Both the position numbers and the translations under genes were made by a program. Positions 35,531-44,028 of a stretch of 64,000 nt of DNA are shown one piece after another. Source of the stretch: Flavobacteriales bacterium (GTDB taxonomy: Bacteria; Bacteroidota; Bacteroidia; Flavobacteriales_F; PHOS-HE28); contig JADJWA010000001.1 of the NCBI GenBank assembly GCA_016716605.1, positions 1,302,001-1,366,000 on the forward strand. The letters run 5' to 3'. Within the stretch, counting starts at the first letter, position 1, and every line of letters begins with the position of its first letter. Below the pieces are notes generated by a model. It was given only the letters and a program-made list of their open reading frames with translations. It was not told where the DNA came from and did not search any database.

Positions 35531-38044
35531 TTACATGTCCATTTCGCCGCCCGTGGTGCCAGGCTCCTGGCGCTGCTGCTGCCGGCGCCGGAAGAGCGAA
35601 GTGTTCTGCTCGCCGAATTTCCAGGTGAGCGTCAGGCGCACGAAGCGCATCTCGCGGCGGCGGAAACTCTCCTGGTAGAGCGATGGCGTGTCGATGATGC
35701 TGCCCCAGCGCCGCGTGAAGAACACATCGTTCACGCTGAGCAGCAGGCTCACCTTGCGCGTCACGTCGTGGTTCATGCTGAAGTCGATGCCGTACTGCGC
35801 GATGCTGCGCCCTTGCGGCTGGATGCGCGGCCCTTCGTACTCGCCGTTCAGCTGCATGTTCCAATCCTTCATGAAGCGCCAGGCCACCATCGCCTTCGCG
35901 TTCCAATTGAAGCCCTCATTGCGCGTGCCGCCGTCGCTGGCGCGCAGGGCCACATCGGTGTACTGCAGAGTGCCGCTCAGCGTAAGCTGCAGGCCGGTGA
36001 GCGGCTCAAGCTTCACGATGTTCTCCCAACCACCGCTCATGCTGTAGCTGCCGTTCACGAAGGTGTTCAGCAGGAGGGTGGTGTCCGAAGGGAGCGGTGT
36101 GGCGTAGCTGGTGATCACGTCCTGCGTATGGCGGCCGAAGAGGCTGGTGAGCCAGGTGCCCTTGTCCTTCAGGAAGGGCAGCAGGTGGTTCACTTCGGCC
36201 AGGGTGCTGAGTTCGGGGGCGAGCGCTGGATTCCCGATGCGCACGTTGCGGCTGTCGGCGTACATCACGAAGGGCATGATCTGCCAGAAGTTGGGCCTGC
36301 TGATCTTGCGCGAGAGGTTCACCTGCAGCTCGCGCATGCTCTTGTCCCATTTGCGTGAGAGGTAGATCCCGGGGAAGAGCGCCTTCGCGATGTTCTCCGC
36401 ACCATTGGGGTAACGGTAACTGAAGGTGATGTCCTTGTTGCGCACCACTGTCTCGAACCAGGTCTGCTCGAATCGGAATCCGGCCTGCAGGCCCCAGTGA
36501 TCGGTGAGCTTGCGCTGCCAATTCACGTAAGCCGCGTTGATGATGTCGGTGATGCAGTAGTCGTTGGTGAGGCTGGTATCGAGCGCGAGTTCGCCCAGCT
36601 GTGGAGAGGTCACGTAGGCCAGGAGGAAGGTGTTGTCATCCTTCCAGCTCGATTTGATGCCCAGCTCGAGCTTATTGCGTTCGCCGATCGGTTCCGCCCA
36701 ATCGGCCTGCAGCGAGAGCTGGTCGTAGCGGCTGCCGCCATTGTTGTCCTGCACCCGCGGGCTGAAGGGCAGGTCGTTCCCGGCGATGTCACGGCTATAC
36801 TGCGCGAATTGCGCAACGCTATTGCGCCTCCAGGTGTTGTAGGTGAGGTCGGCGCCCCATTCCCGGCCTTCCTTCGGCGCCTTGCGGCGGAAGCCGAGCG
36901 TGGTTGTGGCGCTGGCTGATTGCGTTGCGTTGCTGTTGCGCTGTTCCGTGGTGGAGAGCATTTCATTCCCTGCGCCGAGGATCCTGGCATCGAGCTGATC
37001 CGAGCCTGCATGCTCGTGAAACCGGATGTTCTGCGAGAGGCTGATCACGTTGCGGTTGGTCACCTGCCAATCGGCGCTGAAGCGGCCGCCATGCATGGTG
37101 CGCGCATGGGTGCTGCTGGCATCTTGGTTGAAGTAGCCGGTTGTGATGCCGGCGCTGCGCTCGGTGCGGTCGGTGGTGCCGTCGGTGAGGTTGCGGCTGG
37201 TGTTGTGGTTGTAGCTCAGGCCGAAGGTCCACCGGCCCTCTTTCATGTTCAGGTTGAGGCCGGCTTGGTACCGGTTATTGGTGCCCGCGCCGAGCTGCGC
37301 CTGCCCGCTGTAGCCCGGCTTGGTGGTCTTCTTGAGCACCACGTTGATGATGCCGCCGGTGGTGTTGGCATCAAAGGCCACGGAGGGGTTGGTGATCACT
37401 TCGATTTTCTCGATGTCCTCAGCCGGAATCTGCTCCAGCGTCATGGAAGTGGGCCTGCCGTTCACCAGGATCTGCGGCGATGCCCCGCGCATCTGCACGT
37501 TGCCGTCCAGGTCAACGCTGAGGCCGGGCACGTTCTTCATCACATCAACGCCGGTTCCTCCTTGCGCGCTCAGGTCCTTATCCACCGTGAATACGCGCCG
37601 GTCAACTTGCATCACCATGGTGGCGCGCTCGGCGGTCACTTCTACATCGCCGAGTTGCTCGGCATCGGGCTTCAGGGTGATGTTTCCCATGTCGAGCTCC
37701 AACCGGTCGCGCGTGAGCTGCACCTGTTTCTCGAACGGCGTGTAGCCGATGAAACTGATGGTGACCTTCAGTGGTGGCCCGATGGGGAGCTTGTCCACCG
37801 CGAATTCTCCGTTACTGCGCGTGATGGTGCCGCCGATGATGCTATCCTTGGATGCGTGGCGCACGGCCACAGTGGTATACTCGGCGCCTTTGCCTGTGCC
37901 GGCATCGATCACGCGCCCGTAAACCCTGCCGATCGCGGGTCCACCGGCCATCCGGCCGGAGGGCGGGGCGCCGGAGGGTCGCTGCGCGATCACGGATGCG
38001 GATATGAGCGAAAGGAGTAAGGCGAACGTGCTGCGGATCGGCAT
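35531..38044 (-). CDS. TonB-dependent receptor-like outer-membrane beta-barrel protein
   Basis: The product is 837 aa. It has a signal peptide (MPIRSTFALLLSLISASVIA), then a carboxypeptidase regulatory-like domain (IGRVYGRVIDAGTGKGAEYTTVAV ... GEFAVDKLPIG). A TonB plug follows (MKNVPGLSVDLDGNVQMRG ... VLVNGRPTSM-type ILVNGRPTSM, NPSVAFDANTTGGIINVVLKK), then a long beta-barrel of the OMP_b-brl_3 type. These import or bind nutrients at the outer membrane; the ligand cannot be read. The start at 38044 gives the signal peptide; the upstream frame to 38134 is arginine/leucine-rich and unlikely. The box TACTTTCG is 6 nt before it. Confidence 0.85.
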   Translation of the reverse strand: MPIRSTFALLLSLISASVIAQRPSGAPPSGRMAGGPAIGRVYGRVIDAGTGKGAEYTTVAVRHASKDSIIGGTITRSNGEFAVDKLPIGPPLKVTISFIGYTPFEKQVQLTRDRLELDMGNITLKPDAEQLGDVEVTAERATMVMQVDRRVFTVDKDLSAQGGTGVDVMKNVPGLSVDLDGNVQMRGASPQILVNGRPTSMTLEQIPAEDIEKIEVITNPSVAFDANTTGGIINVVLKKTTKPGYSGQAQLGAGTNNRYQAGLNLNMKEGRWTFGLSYNHNTSRNLTDGTTDRTERSAGITTGYFNQDASSTHARTMHGGRFSADWQVTNRNVISLSQNIRFHEHAGSDQLDARILGAGNEMLSTTEQRNSNATQSASATTTLGFRRKAPKEGREWGADLTYNTWRRNSVAQFAQYSRDIAGNDLPFSPRVQDNNGGSRYDQLSLQADWAEPIGERNKLELGIKSSWKDDNTFLLAYVTSPQLGELALDTSLTNDYCITDIINAAYVNWQRKLTDHWGLQAGFRFEQTWFETVVRNKDITFSYRYPNGAENIAKALFPGIYLSRKWDKSMRELQVNLSRKISRPNFWQIMPFVMYADSRNVRIGNPALAPELSTLAEVNHLLPFLKDKGTWLTSLFGRHTQDVITSYATPLPSDTTLLLNTFVNGSYSMSGGWENIVKLEPLTGLQLTLSGTLQYTDVALRASDGGTRNEGFNWNAKAMVAWRFMKDWNMQLNGEYEGPRIQPQGRSIAQYGIDFSMNHDVTRKVSLLLSVNDVFFTRRWGSIIDTPSLYQESFRRREMRFVRLTLTWKFGEQNTSLFRRRQQQRQEPGTTGGEMDM

Positions 38045-38050
38045 GGCTGG

Positions 38051-38058
38051 CGAAAGTA
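38051..38058 (-). promoter_or_regulatory. -7 box 6 nt from the start of the TonB receptor-like gene
   Basis: TACTTTCG on the minus strand is separated from ATG 38044 by 6 nt. A transcript starting just after the box would have almost no leader. Confidence 0.45.
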
Positions 38059-38202
38059 CCGTGCTCGCTCGCGGAAGAGCCGCGAGCGGGATGCGTGGCG
38101 ACCTGAATGGTTCGATTCGGCAACAGGTTTTCACGCACCGGGAAAAGGAAGGGGCCGCCTCGGATGAGACGGCCCCCTGTTCTGCAGAGTGAGGCTCCCG
38201 GC

Positions 38203-38598
38203 CTAGTAGTCGTCGCGTCCGCCGCGGTCGCTGCGCTCGCGGTATCCGCCGCGATCGCCGCCGCGTCCGCCGCCGCCGTAACCACCGCGGTCACCACCGC
38301 CGAAGCCGCCGCGATCGCCGCCCCGGCCACCGCCGAAGCCGCCGCGATCACCCTCGGTGCGAGGACGGGCCTCGTTCACCACCAGGTCGCGGCCGTGGAA
38401 ATTCTTGCCATTGGTGCCTTCGATGGCCGAGCGGCCAGCGTTGTCATCGGCCATCTCCACGAAACCGAAGCCACGGCTCCGGTTGGTGGCGCGATCCATG
38501 ATGATCTTGGCCGAGGTCACTTCTCCGAAAGGCTCGAAAAGCTCGCGGAGGTCTTGGTCCCTAACAGTGTAAGGCACGTTGGCGACGTAAATGTTCAT
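38203..38598 (-). CDS. RRM-domain RNA-binding protein with RGG tail
   Basis: This 131-aa protein has one RRM with RNP2 (IYVANV, residues 3-8) and RNP1 (RGFGFVEM, residues 42-49). A glycine/arginine-rich tail follows from about residue 82 (RGGFGGGRGGDRGG type) and ends in DDY. It resembles small cold-induced RNA chaperones, which are frequent in Bacteroidota and Cyanobacteria. The start at 38598 is chosen over 38655 because it puts RNP2 at the N-terminus as in relatives. It has an unusually long leader here (about 75 nt) and a -7 box at 38681-38688. Confidence 0.92.
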   Translation of the reverse strand: MNIYVANVPYTVRDQDLRELFEPFGEVTSAKIIMDRATNRSRGFGFVEMADDNAGRSAIEGTNGKNFHGRDLVVNEARPRTEGDRGGFGGGRGGDRGGFGGGDRGGYGGGGRGGDRGGYRERSDRGGRDDY

Positions 38599-38680
38599 GA
38601 GTTCTACTGACTGGGTTTTTGTTCGTTTTCGCCTGTGCCGTGGAGGTCTCGCCAAAGAACACCCCGGCCGTTGGGCGGGC

Positions 38681-38710
38681 CGAATGTAGGCTGAAAACCT
38701 TTCGCCGCAA
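38681..38710 (-). promoter_or_regulatory. Promoter of the RRM protein gene (TTG-N19-TACATTCG)
   Basis: TACATTCG (38681-38688) and TTG (38708-38710), both on the minus strand, are separated by 19 nt, matching the -33/-7 spacing of Bacteroidota promoters. The ATG is 82 nt downstream of the box, leaving a leader long enough for temperature or RNA-based control. Confidence 0.5.
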
Positions 38711-38759
38711 GCCCGTGGCCCGCTTCAGGTCCGCCGGGGCCAACATTCCGAACCATGCA

Positions 38760-40187
38760 TCATGGCGATCCGGGGTCGCTCCGCGCGGATCCGAGCCGGG
38801 TGTATTCGCCTTCCGGTTCCCGGAACCAATGCTCATCGAGCCATCCGCGGTCCATCACATCCCAGCGCCTGAAGATGAAGCGATGCGATTCTCCTTGCAG
38901 CGTGCCCAAGTCAATGTCCTCCGTGGTGATCAGGGACACCGTGCCCGCTGGTCCGCCCTTCGATGAGAGCAGCAGGCTCTCCACCGGGACCGACCAGAGC
39001 AGCTCGATGGCATGGTGCTCTGGACCGAAGAAGGCGCCCGGGATGATTCCCTTGCTCTTGCCTTCGCGGCGCGCCTGCTCGATGCCCGCTTCAATGAGCT
39101 GGGTACGCTCCGAGTAATGCGGAGCCATGCGCTCTGCCCCCACCATCCGGTAAAGGAGCGCTGCCGCCAGGAGCCAGGAGAAGCCGGCATGAGCGTGCAG
39201 CGAGCGCTTCGCCTCTGAGAACAGCATGATGACCACCCATGCGACCACGCCGAAGTTCACCTGCTCCCGGTAGCGATCGTGGAACCATCCGGGCAGCTTC
39301 AGGCTAATGAGCGCATGCATCAGCGCAATGAAGCTGATGAAGAGCAGGACTTCCGCACGCCTTCGCCTCCTGATCAGCGTCGCCGAGGCGGCGATGGCCA
39401 GGGCGAGCACATCGGCATAGTGCCGCAAGGCGTAGGCGATCAGCCCCGAAAGCGCGGTCGGGGAGAACGCCTCGGCCACCGCCAGAGGATCACGCGCCTT
39501 CAGAATGAACGAGGCACTGTCCTTCTCATAGTCCGAGGCGGTGAGCATGCGAACGGCGATCACGATGGCGAATGCAGACACGAGGATGGTGGCCTCGCGC
39601 CGGTTCCTACATGTGCGCTCCATGACCAGCGCGGCCACCAGCAACAGGGAGCCGATCGCATGGCATGAGGCGATCAGTGCGACCATGAGGATCATCGCCA
39701 GCAAGCGCCAGGGCTCCGGAACCATCGCGCTCCGTCGCGCAGCGATGAAGAGCACCAGCAGGTCGGCGCCATAGTAAAGCTCGAACACCGGGCAGAGTAG
39801 CCCATGGGTGAGGCCGATCAGATGCAAAGCTGCGATGGCCAGCGCAGCCTCGCGGTCGCGGAGCACACGCTGCGCGATCAGCATGCAGGCCCCCATCCAG
39901 ATCACATTGCTCAGCGAATGCAGCATGATCAGCGCCTTCATCGGCAGGCCTAGCTTCACGCCGAGGAGCGGGATCGCCTGCGCCACGGCCAGCACCCATC
40001 GGCCGTGCTCGATGCGGAAGGCGCCTTCGTTGACCACGCGCGCCAGGTAGTAGCCGCTATCGGCGTAGAGGCGCTCATCCGCGAAGCGCCACGCGAAGAG
40101 CGCGAGGTAGCCGAGCACGAGCCAGGGCAGCGCGGCCATCAGCCGTTCATTCCAATCGGAATGCGTGCCCGGTGGGTTTGCTGCCAT
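38760..40187 (-). CDS. Polytopic membrane protein of unknown function (possible GT-C type)
   Basis: The 475-aa product (start MAANPPGTHSDWNERLMAAL) has about nine hydrophobic segments followed by a soluble C-terminal region of about 110 aa. After the first membrane helix is an acidic loop (DERLYADSGYYLARVVNEG), as in GT-C glycosyltransferases. A basic cluster, LIRRRRRAEVLLF, sits mid-protein. No family can be named. It shares a short divergent promoter region with recG. Compare the other polytopic gene at 25136-26389, which has a similarly placed acidic loop. Confidence 0.65.
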   Translation of the reverse strand: MAANPPGTHSDWNERLMAALPWLVLGYLALFAWRFADERLYADSGYYLARVVNEGAFRIEHGRWVLAVAQAIPLLGVKLGLPMKALIMLHSLSNVIWMGACMLIAQRVLRDREAALAIAALHLIGLTHGLLCPVFELYYGADLLVLFIAARRSAMVPEPWRLLAMILMVALIASCHAIGSLLLVAALVMERTCRNRREATILVSAFAIVIAVRMLTASDYEKDSASFILKARDPLAVAEAFSPTALSGLIAYALRHYADVLALAIAASATLIRRRRRAEVLLFISFIALMHALISLKLPGWFHDRYREQVNFGVVAWVVIMLFSEAKRSLHAHAGFSWLLAAALLYRMVGAERMAPHYSERTQLIEAGIEQARREGKSKGIIPGAFFGPEHHAIELLWSVPVESLLLSSKGGPAGTVSLITTEDIDLGTLQGESHRFIFRRWDVMDRGWLDEHWFREPEGEYTRLGSARSDPGSP

Positions 40188-40211
40188 CGCTTCAAAGAAA
40201 GGTGAGGGCGG

Positions 40212-40219
40212 TACTTTTC
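40212..40219 (+). promoter_or_regulatory. -7 box of recG
   Basis: TACTTTTC on the plus strand ends 11 nt before ATG 40231. The short spacing implies a very short leader. Confidence 0.35.
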
Positions 40220-40230
40220 CACCGTGGCCC

Positions 40231-42330
40231 ATGCTCGATAGCCCGATCGAATACCTCAAGGGCGTTGGTCCGCAACGCGGCGACCTGCTGCGCGCGGAGC
40301 TGGGCATAGCCACCTTCGGCGACCTGCTCCAGCATTTCCCTTTCCGCTACATCGATCGTAGCCGTTTCCACACCGTGAAGGAGCTGGCCGCTGCGCCCGA
40401 GGAGCATCAGCAGGCGCAGCTGCGCGGCCGCATCTCGGCGCCGAAGCTCATGGGCGAGAAGCAGGCGCGGCGGATCACGGCCACCTTCAGCGACGCCACC
40501 GGGACCTTGGAGCTGGTGTGGTTCAAGGGCTTGAAATGGGTGCAGCAGGGATTGAAGCCAGGTGAGGAGTACGTGGTGTTCGGCAAGCCCGGCACCTTCA
40601 AGGGCAAGCTGAACATGGCGCACCCGGAGCTCGAGCTCGCCTCGGCATGGGACAGCGGAATCGACGCCGCGCTGCAACCGGTGTACAGCACCACGGAGAA
40701 GCTGGTGGCACGCGGGCTCACCAGCCGTGCCCTCTGGAAGCTGCAGAAGGCCCTGTTGCCGCAGGTCGTCGGCGCGCTGCCCGAGACGCTGGTCGCGGAG
40801 CAGGTGCAATGGCTCGGCGGCATCACGCGTGAAGAGGCCTTCCGCCAGGTGCATGCGCCCACGGACGCGCAACGGCTCGGTCTCGCCCGCACGCGCTTGA
40901 AGTTCGAGGAGCTCTTCTTCATCCAGCTCGGCCTGCTGCGAAACAAGCTGCTCGCGCAGCAGCAGGTGCGCGGCCATGTCTTCGCCGAAGTGGGTGCGAA
41001 GCTGAAGACCTTCCATGCGGAGCATCTGCCGTTCGAGCTCACCGGTGCGCAGAAGCGGGTGGTGAAGGAGATACGCAAGGACATGGGCAGCGGCAAGCAG
41101 ATGAATCGATTGCTGCAAGGCGATGTGGGCAGCGGCAAGACCCTCGTGGGCCTGCTCAGCATGCTCATCGCGCTCGACAACGGATTCCAAGCCGCCCTCA
41201 TGGCACCCACGGAGATCCTCGCGCAGCAGCACTTCTCCACGCTTTCACGCATGCTCGAAGGCATGCCCGTGGTGGTGCGCCTGCTCACCGGTAGCACCAG
41301 GCAGGCCGAACGCAAGAGCATCCTGCAAGCGCTCCGGCTCGGTGAGGTGCACATCATCGTGGGCACGCATGCGTTGCTCGAGGACCGCGTGGTGTTCGAT
41401 CGCCTCGGCTTGGTGGTGATCGATGAACAGCATCGCTTCGGCGTGGCGCAGCGCGCGCGGCTCTGGGCCAAGAGCGAGGTGCCGCCGCACGTGCTGGTGA
41501 TGACCGCCACGCCCATCCCGCGCACCCTGGCGATGACGCTCTACGGCGACCTCGATACGAGCATCATCGACGAGCTGCCGCCGGGCCGCAAGCCGATCCG
41601 CACCGTGCATCGCTTCGATAGTGCGCGCAATGCGGTGTTCGGATTCCTGGAAGAAGAGCTCGCGAAGGGCCGTCAGGTGTACGTGGTGTACCCGCTGATC
41701 GAAGAGAGCGAGAAGAGCGACCTGAAGGATGTGACCGATGGCTTCGAGAGCCTGAGCCGCCGATTCCCTCTGCCGCAATACGCGGTGGGCATCATCCATG
41801 GCCGCATGGATCCGGCGATCAAGGACTACGAGATGGCGCGCTTCAAGAAAGGCGAGACGAACATACTGGTGAGCACCACGGTGATCGAGGTGGGCGTGGA
41901 CGTGCCAAACGCCAGCGTGATGGTGATCGAGAACGCAGAGCGCTTCGGCCTCTCCCAATTGCACCAGTTGCGCGGACGCGTGGGTCGAGGCGCCGAGCAG
42001 AGCTTCTGCATCCTCATGACCGGCGACAAGCTCTCCAGCGATGCACGGACGCGCCTTTCCACCATGGTGCGCACCAACGATGGATTCCAGATCGCGGAGA
42101 CCGACCTGCGCCTGCGCGGCCCCGGCGACCTGCTCGGCACGCAGCAGAGCGGATTGCCGCAATTGCGGATCGCCGACCTGGTGGAGGACCAGGAGCTGCT
42201 GCAGCAGGCTAGACAGGCCGCCCAGCGTGTGCTCGACTGGGATCCAGCGCTACGCGCGCCGCAGCATGCACCGATCGCTCGCGCCATCGCCGATCGGAAG
42301 CAGCAGGTGGCCTGGGGCCGGATCAGTTGA
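40231..42330 (+). CDS. recG: ATP-dependent DNA helicase RecG
   Basis: The 699-aa protein has the RecG layout. The wedge/OB region covers about residues 1-200 (SPIEYLKGVGPQRGDLLRAE, FRYIDRSRFHTVKEL). Helicase motif I is GDVGSGKTLVGLLSM (about residues 301-315), then DEQHRFGVAQRARL, MTATPIPRTLAMT, and the C-terminal TTVIEVGVDVPNASVMVIEN, LHQLRGRVGRGAEQSFC. It reverses stalled replication forks and branch-migrates Holliday junctions. The start at 40231 is chosen because the longer frame from 40165 runs through the promoter. Confidence 0.95.
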   Translation: MLDSPIEYLKGVGPQRGDLLRAELGIATFGDLLQHFPFRYIDRSRFHTVKELAAAPEEHQQAQLRGRISAPKLMGEKQARRITATFSDATGTLELVWFKGLKWVQQGLKPGEEYVVFGKPGTFKGKLNMAHPELELASAWDSGIDAALQPVYSTTEKLVARGLTSRALWKLQKALLPQVVGALPETLVAEQVQWLGGITREEAFRQVHAPTDAQRLGLARTRLKFEELFFIQLGLLRNKLLAQQQVRGHVFAEVGAKLKTFHAEHLPFELTGAQKRVVKEIRKDMGSGKQMNRLLQGDVGSGKTLVGLLSMLIALDNGFQAALMAPTEILAQQHFSTLSRMLEGMPVVVRLLTGSTRQAERKSILQALRLGEVHIIVGTHALLEDRVVFDRLGLVVIDEQHRFGVAQRARLWAKSEVPPHVLVMTATPIPRTLAMTLYGDLDTSIIDELPPGRKPIRTVHRFDSARNAVFGFLEEELAKGRQVYVVYPLIEESEKSDLKDVTDGFESLSRRFPLPQYAVGIIHGRMDPAIKDYEMARFKKGETNILVSTTVIEVGVDVPNASVMVIENAERFGLSQLHQLRGRVGRGAEQSFCILMTGDKLSSDARTRLSTMVRTNDGFQIAETDLRLRGPGDLLGTQQSGLPQLRIADLVEDQELLQQARQAAQRVLDWDPALRAPQHAPIARAIADRKQQVAWGRIS

Positions 42331-42335
42331 TCGGA

Positions 42336-43067
42336 TCAGGTATCGAGCGCGGCGCGGCGGCGCATTTCCTCCGGGTCCAGCACATGCCTCAGGCAGCCAC
42401 GAGCGATCAGGTACTGGCCCAGCGCATAGGTGAGCATCACGCTGAAGGGCGCATGATCGATCACGCGCACGAAGCGATGCGTGGCCAGGATGCTGTCCGA
42501 TGCGATGAAGAGCGCGGCGCCGGCCATCACCATGATGAAGCTCGGAAGGTAGGTGCGGCCGAAGCGAAGCGCAGCGGCGGATCCCATGAGCGCGATCGTG
42601 ATCGCATAGATGCCCACGGGAACCAGGACGTCGTCATCGACGCTCTGCAGCAAGTCGATGCCGAAGAGCACGCCATAGGTGAGCACCACTGCCGCGATTA
42701 GGATGCCGATGAGCAGGCCGGGGCTGTTGCCGCCATCGGCCACGTTCTGCGCGAATCCCAGGGCGTAGCAGATCTGTGCGATCAAGAATGCACCAAGGCC
42801 GATGAGGAAGAAGAACTGGTCGATGTGATCGAACATCAAGGCCGCATCGCCGAGGAGCGAGAAGAACAGCCCGGCCTGGATCAGCAGCGTGAAGCGATCG
42901 CCATTGCGGCGGCTGTTGAGGTAGAACCAGATGCCAAGCAACACCATCATCAACGGCTTGCACGCATAAACGAGCAGATGCTGTCCGCGCCACTCTCCAA
43001 GAATGGCGCCGGCGGTGGCCGCAGCGAAGAGCGCCCCGCTCAACCAATGGTTCCTCAGTGCACGCAT
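42336..43067 (-). CDS. YhhN/TMEM86-family membrane protein (lysoplasmalogenase-like)
   Basis: The 243-aa protein starts MRALRNHWLSGALF and has eight hydrophobic segments. KPLMMVLLGIWFYL, LFFSLLGDAALMFDH and SDSILA are the conserved YhhN features (acidic residues in membrane segments). Characterised relatives hydrolyse lysoplasmalogen; the activity here is inferred. It is convergent with recG (5 nt apart). Confidence 0.85.
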   Translation of the reverse strand: MRALRNHWLSGALFAAATAGAILGEWRGQHLLVYACKPLMMVLLGIWFYLNSRRNGDRFTLLIQAGLFFSLLGDAALMFDHIDQFFFLIGLGAFLIAQICYALGFAQNVADGGNSPGLLIGILIAAVVLTYGVLFGIDLLQSVDDDVLVPVGIYAITIALMGSAAALRFGRTYLPSFIMVMAGAALFIASDSILATHRFVRVIDHAPFSVMLTYALGQYLIARGCLRHVLDPEEMRRRAALDT

Positions 43068-43076
43068 GGCTCGGGC

Positions 43077-43084
43077 GCAAGGTA
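43077..43084 (-). promoter_or_regulatory. -7-like box upstream of the YhhN gene
   Basis: TACCTTGC on the minus strand ends 9 nt before ATG 43067 and matches the box-near-start pattern, with one mismatch to TAnnTTCG. Confidence 0.35.
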
Positions 43085-43239
43085 AATGCGGAGCAGCGCG
43101 GAGGTCCCAGCCAGCGAACACATCCATCGCAAGGGCTGATGGACCGGAGGAACGGAACGACCAAGTCACGCAAGCTCTTCACGCCCGCTTCCCATTCAGG
43201 GCACATCAATGGGATTGCTTCGCGCCCAACATCGAACAC

Positions 43240-43341
43240 ATGCAGACCTTTTTACGCCGCACTCCGCCTCAAGCCTTTGCCTATGGCCTCCTGCTGCTGC
43301 TGATCATCTTCGCGATTGCAGCGGCGCGAGGCGGGTGGTGA
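43240..43341 (+). CDS. Possible 33-aa single-pass membrane peptide
   Basis: The ATG at 43240 opens MQTFLRRTPPQAFAYG, followed by a hydrophobic run LLLLLIIFAIAA and a short RGGW end. The charge pattern (basic N-terminus, one helix) is that of a small membrane protein. It lies in the 282-nt gap between the YhhN gene and pnuC, in the opposite direction to both. A gene this short cannot be proven from sequence. Confidence 0.3.
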   Translation: MQTFLRRTPPQAFAYGLLLLLIIFAIAAARGGW

Positions 43342-43349
43342 GCGCGCCA

Positions 43350-43997
43350 TCAAGCGCCTGCTCGCCCCTTCGCCCGATGCTGCCTGCCCCAGCGCACCAG
43401 CGCTGCAGCGGAGATACTCACGTATATGGCGTAGAGCGCGGCGTACCACCAAAGTTCGAGCAGCGCGTACAGGATGATGGCCACCAGATCGGCCGCGATC
43501 CAATAGGCCCAGTTCTCGAGGATCTTGCGCGCCAGCATCCAGGTCGCCAGCAAGCTGAAGGCCGTTGCGATGCCATCGAGCACCGTGAATTGCGCATCGG
43601 GCAGGAGCAGCAAGAGGAAGTTGACCGCACCGGCGAGCAGTAGGCCTCCTACGATCATGGCGGCATGGAACCCGGCAGGTCTGCGCGTGATGGAGAGCTC
43701 CTTGCCATTGTGTCGGCCCCACGACCACCAGCCATAGGCGCCCATGGCCATGTAATACGCGCTCAGCGCCGCCTGCGCATAGACCTGTGAATGCAGGAAG
43801 AGTGCTACTCCCAGCGCCGACGCGACGAATCCGAAGGCCCATCCGATACGGCGCTCATAGAGCATCAGTACCGTATAGGCCAGGTTGCCGCCGGCGGCCA
43901 GGGCTTCAAGCCAATTCCAGTTCACGCCGATGGCTGGGGTTTGCAGGTTGCTAGAATGATGGTTGTGGGTTCTGAGCGCATTCGCAACCATCGACAC
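43350..43997 (-). CDS. pnuC: PnuC family nicotinamide riboside-type transporter
   Basis: The 215-aa protein has about seven hydrophobic segments. The tryptophan-containing motifs NWNWLEALAAGGNLAYT, MGAYGWWSWGRHNG and ENWAYWIAADLVAIILY belong to the PnuC/PnuT family. These facilitate uptake of nicotinamide riboside or thiamine-type vitamins, which are trapped by phosphorylation. No kinase (NadR, TnrA-type) or TPP riboswitch was seen beside it, so the vitamin is undecided. The first 24 residues before the family start may be non-native; a later start is possible. The leucine-rich repeat gene upstream ends 31 nt before its ATG. Confidence 0.85.
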   Translation of the reverse strand: MSMVANALRTHNHHSSNLQTPAIGVNWNWLEALAAGGNLAYTVLMLYERRIGWAFGFVASALGVALFLHSQVYAQAALSAYYMAMGAYGWWSWGRHNGKELSITRRPAGFHAAMIVGGLLLAGAVNFLLLLLPDAQFTVLDGIATAFSLLATWMLARKILENWAYWIAADLVAIILYALLELWWYAALYAIYVSISAAALVRWGRQHRAKGRAGA

Positions 43998-44028
43998 ACT
44001 ACCTCATCAAGCCAGCACTACACCTGAG

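Noticed and set aside
43998..44028. Riboswitch (TPP) upstream of pnuC
   Set aside because: Only 31 nt separate pnuC from the upstream gene and no thi-box conserved sequence is present.
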